Shown piece after piece: positions 15,534-24,392 of a stretch of 64,000 nt of DNA. The notes beneath the pieces were generated by a model that was given only the letters and a program-made list of their open reading frames with translations, did no database searches and had not been told where the DNA came from. Position 1 is the stretch's first letter. Every line of letters begins with the position of its first letter. Both the position numbers and the translations under genes were made by a program. The stretch comes from Carboxylicivirga caseinilyticus. GTDB taxonomy: Bacteria > Bacteroidota > Bacteroidia > Bacteroidales > Marinilabiliaceae. The stretch is from NCBI GenBank assembly GCA_025499705.1, contig JAFMVE010000029.1, positions 1 to 64,000 of the forward strand, written 5' to 3'.

Positions 15534-16667
15534 TTAGAATAGTTTTAATTGTTCGTTTATAGTTTGTATTTCTTTTCCAGAATCATTAGTATTAGAATGA
15601 TTATCAATATCAATACGTACATTTTCAAATAGTTTTTGTTGTTTATTATGGTTGAATATTTCATCACAATGCTGATCAAATTCATTAGGAATCGTTTTAA
15701 ATCCTTTGTACTTCAATTGATCTATAGGCACACCCAACATGATAGCATGATCACCCTCATATATCTTTTTTGTTTGTTGATACATGGATAGCATTTGAGA
15801 AAATTCATCTATGTAGGTTGTATCGTCAGCAGAAACCAAAAGCAAATTTTTCATTTTAGACACAGCCTGAGAAGAAAACCAGATACGGCCATCGACACTT
15901 AATTTATCTTTATCAGACATTTTATGACCTTTAGACATATATTTACTGATATATGCAGCAACATTACCAACCTTTTTTAAGGATTCAATATCAACTGAAT
16001 TCGGTTGCATCCAATTAGTTTCGACACCTTTTTTGTAAGCCCTTTTTATTTCCTTTTCCAATGAATCGGATAGTTTACCTTTATATCTTTTCTCTTGTTG
16101 TCTGATCTTTTTATACTCGGTAAATGTCAAATCCTTAAAACGCTTATGATATTCATAGACATAGCCAAGTTTATTAGTAACATTATTCCAGATCTCCAAT
16201 ATTTCATAATAGGGTAGAAACTTATCTGTTAATAAATGAATATGAAAATCACCTTTTTGTTGCTTTTCTGCCTTCCAGATATATTTTGTAACTCCGTAAT
16301 CTTGTCTGATCTTAGTCAAAAAATGATTTAGTAGTTTTTCTTTAATTTCCTTGTCATCGTGCTTTTGTTCTGATGGGAGAGTAAGAGTCAAAAAAGTTAT
16401 CTTTTCCTTACCTTTTCCAGTATTCACTATCCTTTTATCAACTGAATACAAAAACCAATATACCGCCCGAGTTATAGCCTTTTGACCTTTTTTAGAAATG
16501 AATCCTTTTTCTTTATTCTCACATTCTGGTTTTACTCCTTTATTCCACGTTTTAAAATTTCCGTTTAAATCCATTATTCGAGTATACGCAGTAACAGAAG
16601 TAGGAGAAACCGATAAACAAGGCATCTTTATAAGTCCGTTTTCTAATATCGTTGGTTCTAAGTTCAT
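15534..16667 (-). CDS. HUH rolling-circle replication initiator (Rep)
   Basis: A 377-residue protein from ATG 16667 (the frame is open to 16712, but that extension crosses a terminator region). The three rolling-circle motifs are present in order: motif I ITFLTLTLPSEQ at about residues 91-101; motif II GDFHIHLLTD with the metal-binding His142 and His144; motif III VAAYISKYMSKG with Tyr239 and Tyr243, one or both being the nicking tyrosines. This arrangement is that of Rep proteins of Microviridae, FLiP and related ssDNA phages. It would nick the origin and drive DNA synthesis by rolling circle. All key residues are intact, so the element could replicate. Confidence 0.9.
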   Translation of the reverse strand: MNLEPTILENGLIKMPCLSVSPTSVTAYTRIMDLNGNFKTWNKGVKPECENKEKGFISKKGQKAITRAVYWFLYSVDKRIVNTGKGKEKITFLTLTLPSEQKHDDKEIKEKLLNHFLTKIRQDYGVTKYIWKAEKQQKGDFHIHLLTDKFLPYYEILEIWNNVTNKLGYVYEYHKRFKDLTFTEYKKIRQQEKRYKGKLSDSLEKEIKRAYKKGVETNWMQPNSVDIESLKKVGNVAAYISKYMSKGHKMSDKDKLSVDGRIWFSSQAVSKMKNLLLVSADDTTYIDEFSQMLSMYQQTKKIYEGDHAIMLGVPIDQLKYKGFKTIPNEFDQHCDEIFNHNKQQKLFENVRIDIDNHSNTNDSGKEIQTINEQLKLF

Positions 16668-16710
16668 TATATACGTTTTTTTGAGTTGTGGGCGTATTGA
16701 CAAGCCAACC

Positions 16711-16735
16711 AAAAAGGGGTGTGAAACCCCTTTTT
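16711..16735. terminator. Bidirectional terminator before rep
   Basis: AAAAAGGGG (16711-16719) and CCCCTTTTT (16727-16735) form a perfect 9-bp stem with a 7-nt loop. It overlaps the stop codon of the preceding small gene and lies 44 bases before the Rep start. Confidence 0.85.
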
Positions 16736-17036
16736 AATTCAATTCACGTATAGAAAAACGTTTTGTAAGAGTTAAATACAAATTACTTCTATCACGTGTA
16801 TACAATTCTTTCAAAACTGATTCTACATTATTCTTATCAATAGAATAAAACTGTTTATTATCATCAATTTTAACCTCAAATTCCTGTTTTTCAACAACTT
16901 TTAATAATTTCTGAAGTATTATTAATAATGCTTTGTATCTCATACTTTTTAGTCTTTTATTACTTATCAAAATTATTTCTATATTTGAATGATATTTAAT
17001 TAACAGTCTCCCAAAAATGGTAAGTCGTATATCCAT
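16734..17036 (-). CDS. Small prophage protein of unknown function
   Basis: A frame of 100 residues. ATG 17036 is exactly the 3-nt loop of a 10-bp hairpin; an internal ATG at 16943 gives a 69-residue protein with a cleaner start (MRYKALLIILQKLLKVVEKQ). The C-terminal part (FYSIDKNNVESVLKELYTRD) looks like a small alpha/beta fold. I do not recognise a family. It ends at the terminator before rep. Confidence 0.55.
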   Translation of the reverse strand: MDIRLTIFGRLLIKYHSNIEIILISNKRLKSMRYKALLIILQKLLKVVEKQEFEVKIDDNKQFYSIDKNNVESVLKELYTRDRSNLYLTLTKRFSIRELN

Positions 17037-17055
17037 GATATACGGCTTTTTTTTT
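17024..17055 (+). other. Strong hairpin with T-run, facing against prophage transcription
   Basis: GTCGTATATC (17024-17033) pairs with GATATACGGC (17037-17046), ten pairs including one G-T, with loop CAT and nine T following on the plus strand. All surrounding genes read on the minus strand, so it is not their terminator. It could stop antisense transcripts, act as a complementary-strand origin on ssDNA, or control the start codon placed in its loop. Confidence 0.5.
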
Positions 17056-17633
17056 CACACTACTTTAGACATTGATATATTAACTATATCCATAAACCTA
17101 GAATGCTGCCCAGTACGAGCAGCTTTATTTAGTTCATATTCATTAAGATTACGTTCTATGAGATTAATTTCTGATTGAAGATTAATCAACTCATATTTAA
17201 GTGTGGTAAGCTTTTGTCGATCTGCTAATCTGTTCAATTCAAAACATGAATTTCTAAGAGCAGTAACACAGTAGTAAAAAGCTGCGAAAACGATAAAATT
17301 ACCGTTCTCAGATTGAGCCATCCAAAAGGATTTATTCAATGACTCTGGAATACGTTGAAGAAATTCGATTAAGTTTCGTTCTGCTTGGTAGATATCCGCA
17401 GAGCGTTTGCCAGAATTAGGAACAAATAAAAGAAAGTTATTACGGTAGCATACAAACACATTTGTATAAATGTGATTAATAAAAGAAAGTTGTTCCGTAA
17501 GGAATTGAGATGTTTTTCTAAGAAATGATTGTGCATTTTTTTCAGAATTAAAAAGGTATTCATAGCCGTTACCAAGTTTAACCAAATAGCCGTCCAAAGC
17601 TTTTTCATAATTTTTGATAACTATTTTTTTCAT
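17055..17633 (-). CDS. Prophage protein of unknown function, first gene after attR
   Basis: A 192-residue protein, mostly helical. The middle contains aromatic-rich stretches (VFVCYRNNFLLFVP, GNFIVFAAFYYCV). The C-terminal third is a probable coiled coil (LKYELINLQSEINLIERNLN). There is no signal peptide or clear membrane segment. It heads the minus-strand gene series next to the right attachment repeat, a usual place for regulators or host-takeover genes, but nothing in the sequence assigns a function. Confidence 0.6.
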   Translation of the reverse strand: MKKIVIKNYEKALDGYLVKLGNGYEYLFNSEKNAQSFLRKTSQFLTEQLSFINHIYTNVFVCYRNNFLLFVPNSGKRSADIYQAERNLIEFLQRIPESLNKSFWMAQSENGNFIVFAAFYYCVTALRNSCFELNRLADRQKLTTLKYELINLQSEINLIERNLNEYELNKAARTGQHSRFMDIVNISMSKVV

Positions 17634-17684
17634 ACTGGCGTTAATTGCACTTAAAGTTCAACGTAACACCTCTTTTTAATTCTT

Positions 17685-17718
17685 ATATCCTTGTCCTATA
17701 TTTGATATTATGTTATTT
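17685..17718 (+). repeat. Right attachment repeat (attR), dif-like
   Basis: The left 27 bp repeat those at 11103-11129. The site fits the dif plan of 11+6+11: TTGTCCTATAT, TTGATA, TTATGTTATTT. The right arm is 9/11 to the E. coli XerD arm, and the whole is 17/28 to E. coli dif. A host terminator follows at 17754. Confidence 0.75.
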
Positions 17719-17753
17719 TTATATCAAAATAAACCTAACTTGTTTTAGTAAAT

Positions 17754-17783
17754 AAAAAAAGCCAGGCTACTAACCTGGCTTTT
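17754..17783 (-). terminator. Terminator of the TPR gene
   Basis: AAAGCCAGG (17758-17766) pairs with CCTGGCTTT (17774-17782) over a 7-nt loop. T-runs on both strands make it bidirectional. It separates host and prophage transcription. Confidence 0.88.
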
Positions 17784-17803
17784 AACAATATCATAAGAAT
17801 AAG

Positions 17804-18958
17804 TTATTGTCCTAAAGATTCTAATTTATCTTTGACTTCATTATACTTATCCATCATTTCAAAACGATAGTATAATCCTTTTAAAGTTTCTAAAACAGCA
17901 GCTTCATTAGGATTAACTTCCATTGCTTTTTCCATATAAGGTAAAGCTTCTTTCCAGTAATCATTAGCAACTTTTAATGCAGCTTCGTATTCTTTTGTAG
18001 TAGTTTTATCATTAGCAACATTTTGCTGTTCAACACCTTTGTTGTAATAAATTACTCCAATATTATACAATGCATTAAAATAATTTGGATCAATTTCCAA
18101 ACTCTTACTATAATCAGCGATTGCTTTTTCTGTATCAGATTTTTCGTATAAAACACCTCGAGCATAATAGAATGTCGCATTGTTTTGATCGCCTTCAATA
18201 GCTTTATTCAGATATTCTAAAGCCTCAACATTTTGCTTGCTGTCAAGATAATACTGAATAAGAGTAGTTAAAATTCTGTTATCCTCAGGATAAGATTCAA
18301 AACCTTTTTTAAGGTTAGCACCCATTTTTAGAGAATCTCCAGTTGTTTGATAAACCTGGTTCAGTAACAATACAGCATCACCACCCCCGTATTTAAGGTC
18401 AATTGATTTATTGAAATATTCCTCTGATTTCTCCCAGTTTTCAGCATTATAAGCAGCTAAAGCACAGTTATATACAATAGCTGTATCAATACCTTCTTCC
18501 ATCATTGGAAATGCATTAACATTTAATACACTTTCGAATGCAAATAAAGCTGCATCAAAATTATTGGAATTAAATCCATCAATACCAGCATTGGTTAAAT
18601 CAGGTTTGAACATAGTTAAGGCAAGCTTAATTTCTTTTTCAAATTTGCCAATACCTTTACCTTTTGCATCACCTTTCTGATCCAATTCAATTGCTTTTTC
18701 GTAAAAACCAACAGCCTTTTTCATATCCTCGATATCCTTACTTTTCTTGTATTGCTCAGTATATACTTTTGCAGCTACAATATAAGTTTTAGGCCAGCTT
18801 ATTGATTTTTCATTCTCTAAGGCAGCATCTATAGCTTCTTTAGCCTTGTCTAAATCGTTTGTAGTCAGGAATTGTGAAGCGGCAGCAACTTTACCCTTTT
18901 GGGCAAATGCCGTTGTAATACCTAATACTAACAATGTCAATAGCGCGACTCTTTTCAT
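17804..18958 (-). CDS. Exported tetratricopeptide-repeat protein
   Basis: A 384-residue protein with a signal peptide (MKRVALLTLLVLGITTAFAQ) and about seven TPR units, the clearest being YYARGVLYEKSDTEKAIADY followed by SLEIDPNYFNALYNIGVIYY. It probably acts as a periplasmic or outer-membrane scaffold. It starts 50 bp after gyrA and is likely co-transcribed with it, ending at a strong terminator. Specific partners cannot be named. Confidence 0.88.
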   Translation of the reverse strand: MKRVALLTLLVLGITTAFAQKGKVAAASQFLTTNDLDKAKEAIDAALENEKSISWPKTYIVAAKVYTEQYKKSKDIEDMKKAVGFYEKAIELDQKGDAKGKGIGKFEKEIKLALTMFKPDLTNAGIDGFNSNNFDAALFAFESVLNVNAFPMMEEGIDTAIVYNCALAAYNAENWEKSEEYFNKSIDLKYGGGDAVLLLNQVYQTTGDSLKMGANLKKGFESYPEDNRILTTLIQYYLDSKQNVEALEYLNKAIEGDQNNATFYYARGVLYEKSDTEKAIADYSKSLEIDPNYFNALYNIGVIYYNKGVEQQNVANDKTTTKEYEAALKVANDYWKEALPYMEKAMEVNPNEAAVLETLKGLYYRFEMMDKYNEVKDKLESLGQ

Positions 18959-19008
18959 TTCAAAAAGTTTTAGTTTATTGTCTATAATAGTAATTGTAAA
19001 GTACTAAT

Positions 19009-21546
19009 TTATTCGTTTGTTTCTTCATTTTCAGAAGTTTCCACATCAGGAGTTTCTCCTTCCAACATTTCATCTTCCTCTAATTTGGCATCTTCCATCT
19101 CCTCAGCATTTACTTTAGCAACCGATGCTATTTCGTCTTGCTTTTTCGACAGATTGATTAATCTAACACCTTGTGTTGCCCTACCGGTTACCCTCATATC
19201 TTTTACCGACAGACGAATAGCAATACCTGAACGATTAATAATCATCAAATCATTCTCGTCTGTTACGTTTTTAATAGTAATAAGTTCACCTGTTTTATCC
19301 GTAATTTTCATGGCTTTTACACCTTTTCCACCACGGTTTGTCACTCGGTATTCTTCAGTTTTGGAACGTTTTCCAAAGCCTTTTTCAGAAACGACAAGGA
19401 TATCCTCTGCTTCCATATCAGCTACACATATCATGCCAACCACTTCGTCATGCTCTGAACCCAGCGTGATTCCTCGCACTCCGGCTCCTGTTCGACCGAT
19501 ACATCTTACCTGTGTTTCGTTAAATCGGATAGCTCTACCCGAACGAGTTGCCATTAAAATTTCAGTGGTTCCTGATGTTAAACGAGCTTGCAATAATTCA
19601 TCATTATCTTTAATGGTAATTGCATTAACCCCATTAACACGTGGACGAGAATAATCTTTAAGCAACGATTTTTTTACGATACCTTTTTTGGTACCCATGA
19701 TGATATAGTGAGAGTTTACATACTCTTCCTCATTCAGTTTCTTAACTTTAATGAATGCTTTAACTTTATCATCCGGATCGATATTCAATAAGTTTTGAAT
19801 CGCTCTTCCTTTGGAAGTTTTAGTACCTTCAGGAATTTCGTAAACTTTTAACCAGAAACATCTTCCTTTTTTAGTGAAGAACATCATGGTATTATGCATC
19901 GAAGCAGGATACATATGCTCAATAAAGTCTTCATCACGTGTTGTAGATCCTTTAGAACCTACTCCTCCTCTATTCTGAGTTTTAAATTCAGCTAATGGAG
20001 TACGTTTAATGTATCCAAGATGAGAAATAGTAATAATCATCTCATCATCTGCATAGAAGTCTTCAGGATTAAATTCTTCTGAACTGTAAACGATATCAGT
20101 TCTGCGATCGTCACCATATTTATTGTTAACTTCTTCTAATTCTTCTTTAATGATATCCATTCTCATTTGGAAGTTTTCAAGTATTTCTTTCAAATGAGCA
20201 ATTTCCTTCATCAATTCTTCATACTCAGCACGTAACTTATCCTGTTCCAGTCCGGTTAGCTGACGCAAACGCATATCCACAATGGCACGAGCCTGAATAT
20301 CAGTTAATTCAAATCGTTCCATTAATGTTTCACGAGCTTCGTCTGGAGTTTGTGCAGCACGAATAATCTTGATTACTTCATCGATATTATCGCTGGCAAT
20401 AATCAAACCTTCCAGGATATGTGCACGTTTCTCAGCCTGTTCCAATTCATATTGGGTACGACGAGTTACCACATCATGGCGATGCTCAACAAATGCCTGG
20501 ATCAAACCTTTCAGATTCAAAAGCTGAGGACGACCGTTAACCAGTGCAATATTATTAACACCAAAAGATGACTGTAATGCAGTATACTTATACAAATGAT
20601 TAAGCACTACATTGGCAATGGCATCTTTTTTCAAGTCAATAACGATACGCATTCCCTGACGGTCTGACTCATCATTAACATTTGAAATACCTTCAATCTT
20701 TTTATCGTTAACAAGTTCGGCAATCTTCATGATTAACTCTGCCTTGTTGACCATATATGGTATTTCGCTGATAATAATTTTTTCACGACCGTTGCTTTCT
20801 GTCTCTATATCAGACTTGGCACGTATTACAATACGCCCTTTACCGGTATTATAAGCATCTTTAACACCCTGATAACCATAAATGGTACCACCAGTTGGGA
20901 AATCAGGTGCTTTAATGATTTCAATTAAATCATCCTGCTCAATTTCATTATTATCAATGTATGCGATTGTTGCATTAATTGTGTCTCTCAAATTATGAGG
21001 AGGCATATTGGTTGCCATACCTACAGCAATACCCGAAGCTCCGTTTACTAAAAGATTAGGTATACGGGTAGGCAAAACAGTTGGTTCTTTAATGGTATCA
21101 TCAAAGTTTAATTGAAAATCAACTGTATTTTTTTCAATATCAACCAACATTTCTTCAGCCAGCCGGTTTAATCGTGCCTCAGTGTAACGCATTGCAGCAG
21201 GACTATCACCATCAACTGAACCAAAGTTACCTTGTCCATCAACTAAGGGATAGCGTAATGACCAATCCTGAGCCATACGAACCATCGCATAATAAACTGA
21301 TGAATCGCCATGAGGGTGAAACTTACCTAATACCTCTCCTACGATTCTGGCGGACTTTTTATAAGGTTTGTTTGATGCTACACCGAGTTCGCTCATACCA
21401 AATAAAACACGTCGATGAACAGGTTTCATACCGTCCCGAACATCAGGTAAGGCTCTGGAAACAATTACCGACATCGAATAATCGATGTAGGCCGATTTCA
21501 TTTCCTCCTCAATGTTTATTTTAATTATTTTCTCTCCTTCAGCCAT
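19009..21546 (-). CDS. gyrA: DNA gyrase subunit A
   Basis: The 845-residue protein has the full gyrase A plan: the N-terminal [22 protein letters not shown], the winged-helix region [11 protein letters not shown], catalytic Tyr121 in [27 protein letters not shown], a coiled coil and a C-terminal beta-pinwheel with a GyrA-box-like QNRGGVG. With GyrB it introduces negative supercoils. Ser82 matches E. coli Ser83, while the place of Asp87 holds Tyr86. It diverges from clpC and its leader contains a terminator-like hairpin (21580-21607). The acidic tail ([13 protein letters not shown]) is usual in the phylum. Confidence 0.98.
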   Translation of the reverse strand: MAEGEKIIKINIEEEMKSAYIDYSMSVIVSRALPDVRDGMKPVHRRVLFGMSELGVASNKPYKKSARIVGEVLGKFHPHGDSSVYYAMVRMAQDWSLRYPLVDGQGNFGSVDGDSPAAMRYTEARLNRLAEEMLVDIEKNTVDFQLNFDDTIKEPTVLPTRIPNLLVNGASGIAVGMATNMPPHNLRDTINATIAYIDNNEIEQDDLIEIIKAPDFPTGGTIYGYQGVKDAYNTGKGRIVIRAKSDIETESNGREKIIISEIPYMVNKAELIMKIAELVNDKKIEGISNVNDESDRQGMRIVIDLKKDAIANVVLNHLYKYTALQSSFGVNNIALVNGRPQLLNLKGLIQAFVEHRHDVVTRRTQYELEQAEKRAHILEGLIIASDNIDEVIKIIRAAQTPDEARETLMERFELTDIQARAIVDMRLRQLTGLEQDKLRAEYEELMKEIAHLKEILENFQMRMDIIKEELEEVNNKYGDDRRTDIVYSSEEFNPEDFYADDEMIITISHLGYIKRTPLAEFKTQNRGGVGSKGSTTRDEDFIEHMYPASMHNTMMFFTKKGRCFWLKVYEIPEGTKTSKGRAIQNLLNIDPDDKVKAFIKVKKLNEEEYVNSHYIIMGTKKGIVKKSLLKDYSRPRVNGVNAITIKDNDELLQARLTSGTTEILMATRSGRAIRFNETQVRCIGRTGAGVRGITLGSEHDEVVGMICVADMEAEDILVVSEKGFGKRSKTEEYRVTNRGGKGVKAMKITDKTGELITIKNVTDENDLMIINRSGIAIRLSVKDMRVTGRATQGVRLINLSKKQDEIASVAKVNAEEMEDAKLEEDEMLEGETPDVETSENEETNE

Positions 21547-21579
21547 TTATAATAAACTTTTTAAATATGCTTGAATAAT

Positions 21580-21607
21580 AAAAAATGGCTTTTACGGGCC
21601 ATTTTTT
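21580..21607 (-). promoter_or_regulatory. Hairpin in the gyrA leader, possible attenuator
   Basis: AAAAAATGGC (21580-21589) and GCCATTTTTT (21598-21607) form a perfect 10-bp stem. On the minus strand the downstream arm is also complementary to AAATGGCT around the gyrA start codon, so two exclusive foldings exist. Whether the transcript includes it is unknown. Confidence 0.45.
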
Positions 21608-21808
21608 GAACGGACTAATTTAAGTTTTTTTATCAAGACCAAAAAACGAAAAAACCTACATTTTACTAACAAGTTAATACTGTAGGAGCATTAAAGGATT
21701 TATGTTATTTTTGAAAGATAAATCAGAATTGTTTAAATTCAATTCTCAGAATGTAAACAAGACTGTTTATCGGTTGTTAATTAAGAACAGATAATCTTTA
21801 GACAATAT

Positions 21809-24322
21809 ATGGACTTAAACTTTTCGCCGCGTATAAAAGACGTAATAGCGTACAGCAAAGAAGAAGCCGAAAGGTTAGGCAATCATTTTATTTCGCCTGA
21901 ACATCTGATGCTAGGTATTCTTCGTGAAGGTCAAGGCAAAGCCATTGAACTTTTACATCAGCTAAATGCCGATACCATGCGTATCAGAAAAGGTATTGAA
22001 GATCATTTGAAGGGTGATGAACCAATTCAATCAGATCACCTACCCTTACTTAAATCCACTGAGCGGGTTTTAAAACTTGTTCATCTGGAGGCCAAAGCGC
22101 TGAAAAGCGATAAAATTAACACTGGACATTTATTAATCGCTCTATTGAAAGAAAAGAGCAGTGTAATTTGGGAAATTATGGCTGAAGAAAATATTCATTA
22201 TCAAAAAATTAAGCAAATGCTGGAAAATCAAAAACCGCAAGCTAAAGCAGACTATCCTGAAGATGACGATCAGGAAAGCTCTTTTTCCAGCTCAGGCTCT
22301 GGCAGCGAATCATCTAAATCCGGTTCTAAAAGTAACTCTGATACTCCTGTATTGGATAATTTTGGAATCGATATCACCAAAGCTGCTGAAGAAGGGCGAT
22401 TGGATCCTATTGTAGGTCGTGAAAGAGAAATTGAGCGATTGGCTCAAATTCTAAGCCGAAGAAAAAAGAACAATCCTATTCTTATTGGAGAGCCGGGAGT
22501 TGGTAAATCAGCAATTGCCGAAGGTTTAGCATTGCGAATCAATGAAAAAAAGGTTTCGCGCGTTTTATTCGATAAACGTGTTGTTACCCTTGATCTTGCA
22601 TCTATTGTTGCAGGAACAAAATATCGTGGACAGTTTGAAGAAAGAATGAAAGCGATATTAAACGAAATGAGTCGCAACCCAAACATTATTTTATTTATTG
22701 ATGAGATTCATACCATTGTTGGTGCAGGTGGAGCAACCGGATCGCTGGATGCTGCCAACATGTTAAAACCTGCATTGGCAAGAGGTGAAATTCAATGTAT
22801 CGGTGCTACTACCCTAGACGAATATCGCCAGCATATTGAGAAAGATGGTGCTCTGGAAAGACGTTTCCAGAAAGTTATGGTAGAACCAACAAGCATTGAC
22901 GAAACGATTGAAATCCTTAATAACATTAAGGAAAAGTACGAAGATCATCACAATGTAAATTACGATGCTGAAGCAATTGAGGCATGCGTAAAACTAACCG
23001 AACGTTATATTTCGGATCGTCATTTACCTGATAAAGCTATAGATGCATTGGATGAAGCCGGTTCCCGGGTTCATATCTCAAACATTGTTGTTCCAGAGAC
23101 TATTTTAAAGATTGAAGAACAAATCGAAGAAATAAAGGATAACAAAATTAAAGCTGTTAAGGCTCAGAATTTTGAGTTAGCAGCAAGTTTCCGCGATAAA
23201 GAAAAAAGTCTTCAGGATGAGCTGGAAACAGCAAAAAACAAGTGGGAAGAAGAATTAATGCAACATCGTGAAACTGTTGATGCTGAAAAAGTTGCAGAAG
23301 TAGTTGCCATGATGACCGGCATTCCTGTTCAACGGGTTGCCCAGGCTGAAGGATTCCGTCTTCTTAAAATGGGTAAAGAATTAAACGGCACTGTCATTGG
23401 CCAGGATGACGCAATTGTAAAAATTGTAAAGGCTATTCAACGAAACAGAGCCGGTTTGAAAGATCCTAATCGTCCGATTGGTTCATTTGTATTTTTAGGC
23501 CCTACAGGTGTAGGGAAAACGCATCTGGCAAAAGTCTTGGCAAAATATCTGTTTGACACAACAGACGCTTTAATTCGTATCGATATGAGTGAATACATGG
23601 AGAAATTCTCTGTATCACGACTGGTTGGAGCACCTCCGGGATATGTTGGTTATGAAGAAGGTGGTCAGTTAACCGAAAAAGTTCGTCGTCGTCCGTATGC
23701 AGTAGTATTACTTGATGAGATAGAGAAAGCACATCCTGACGTATTCAATCTTTTGTTACAGGTACTGGATGAAGGTAGATTAACAGACAGTTTGGGACGT
23801 AGAGTTGATTTCAAAAACACTATTATCATCATGACTTCCAATATTGGAACACGCGAATTAAAAGACTTCGGACGTGGTGTAGGCTTTACTCCTGGCGGAA
23901 AACAAACTGATCAGGATCATGCCAAAGGTGTGATTGAAAAAGCTCTCAAGAAAGCTTTCGCTCCTGAATTTATCAACCGTATCGATGATGTTGTAATTTT
24001 CAATAATTTGAAAAAAGAAGATATTCATCAAATTATCGATATTGAGTTAAAAGGTTTGTACGACCGTGTTGAATCTTTAGGTTATAAGTTGGAATTAACA
24101 GATAATGCTAAGGATTTTATTGCCAGCAAAGGATACGATGTTCAGTATGGAGCTCGTCCTCTTAAGCGTGCAATTCAAAAATATCTGGAAGATGAAATGG
24201 CTGAAGTAATTATTCAGGCTTCTGTATCTGAAGGTGATATTATTAAAGTTGATTTTGATCAAAAAGAGGAAAAAATCTTAACCGAGATTGTTCAGTTAAA
24301 AAAAGAAGAAACTAAAGAATAA
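21809..24322 (+). CDS. clpC: ATP-dependent Clp protease ATP-binding subunit ClpC
   Basis: An 837-residue HSP100 unfoldase. Two Clp N repeats (residues 5-150), a Ser/Gly/Lys linker, AAA-1 with Walker [14 protein letters not shown], a UVR-type middle domain, and AAA-2 with [12 protein letters not shown] and the C-terminal D2-small domain. With ClpP it degrades proteins. A TATTTTTG -7 box at 21706-21713 lies in the 262-bp region shared with divergent gyrA. A strong terminator follows. Length and motifs are complete. Confidence 0.96.
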   Translation: MDLNFSPRIKDVIAYSKEEAERLGNHFISPEHLMLGILREGQGKAIELLHQLNADTMRIRKGIEDHLKGDEPIQSDHLPLLKSTERVLKLVHLEAKALKSDKINTGHLLIALLKEKSSVIWEIMAEENIHYQKIKQMLENQKPQAKADYPEDDDQESSFSSSGSGSESSKSGSKSNSDTPVLDNFGIDITKAAEEGRLDPIVGREREIERLAQILSRRKKNNPILIGEPGVGKSAIAEGLALRINEKKVSRVLFDKRVVTLDLASIVAGTKYRGQFEERMKAILNEMSRNPNIILFIDEIHTIVGAGGATGSLDAANMLKPALARGEIQCIGATTLDEYRQHIEKDGALERRFQKVMVEPTSIDETIEILNNIKEKYEDHHNVNYDAEAIEACVKLTERYISDRHLPDKAIDALDEAGSRVHISNIVVPETILKIEEQIEEIKDNKIKAVKAQNFELAASFRDKEKSLQDELETAKNKWEEELMQHRETVDAEKVAEVVAMMTGIPVQRVAQAEGFRLLKMGKELNGTVIGQDDAIVKIVKAIQRNRAGLKDPNRPIGSFVFLGPTGVGKTHLAKVLAKYLFDTTDALIRIDMSEYMEKFSVSRLVGAPPGYVGYEEGGQLTEKVRRRPYAVVLLDEIEKAHPDVFNLLLQVLDEGRLTDSLGRRVDFKNTIIIMTSNIGTRELKDFGRGVGFTPGGKQTDQDHAKGVIEKALKKAFAPEFINRIDDVVIFNNLKKEDIHQIIDIELKGLYDRVESLGYKLELTDNAKDFIASKGYDVQYGARPLKRAIQKYLEDEMAEVIIQASVSEGDIIKVDFDQKEEKILTEIVQLKKEETKE

Positions 24323-24340
24323 GTATACGTTCTGAAATTA

Positions 24341-24374
24341 AAAACCCGCAGTTGAATCAACTGCGGGTTTTTTA
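24341..24374. terminator. Bidirectional terminator between clpC and the BACON lipoprotein gene
   Basis: A perfect 14-bp stem (24341-24354 with 24358-24371), 3-nt loop, and T-run on the plus strand serve clpC; the A-run on its left lets it serve the convergent gene. Confidence 0.92.
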
Positions 24375-24392
24375 TTATTTATAGAATTTTAT

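Larger units (their letters stand above)
11103..17718. mobile_element. Integrated ssDNA-type prophage (HUH Rep, no integrase) between dif-like repeats
   Basis: A 6.6-kb block of about a dozen small genes, nearly all on the minus strand, is bounded by direct repeats 6582 bp apart. It encodes an HUH replication initiator, short DNA-binding-type proteins and a late operon of capsid-candidate, membrane, muramidase-like and lipoprotein genes. It has no integrase, terminase, portal or tail genes. Two transcription blocks are each closed by a terminator (14950-14977 and 11252-11280) sharing the CCCAGAA core. Three late genes have strong AAGGAG ribosome sites, unlike the host. Integration without an integrase at dif-like repeats is known for filamentous phages and for Bacteroidota microvirus prophages. 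Gene content differs from Microviridae and is closer in style to FLiP and the Cellulophaga ssDNA phages. All reading frames look intact. Confidence 0.85.
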
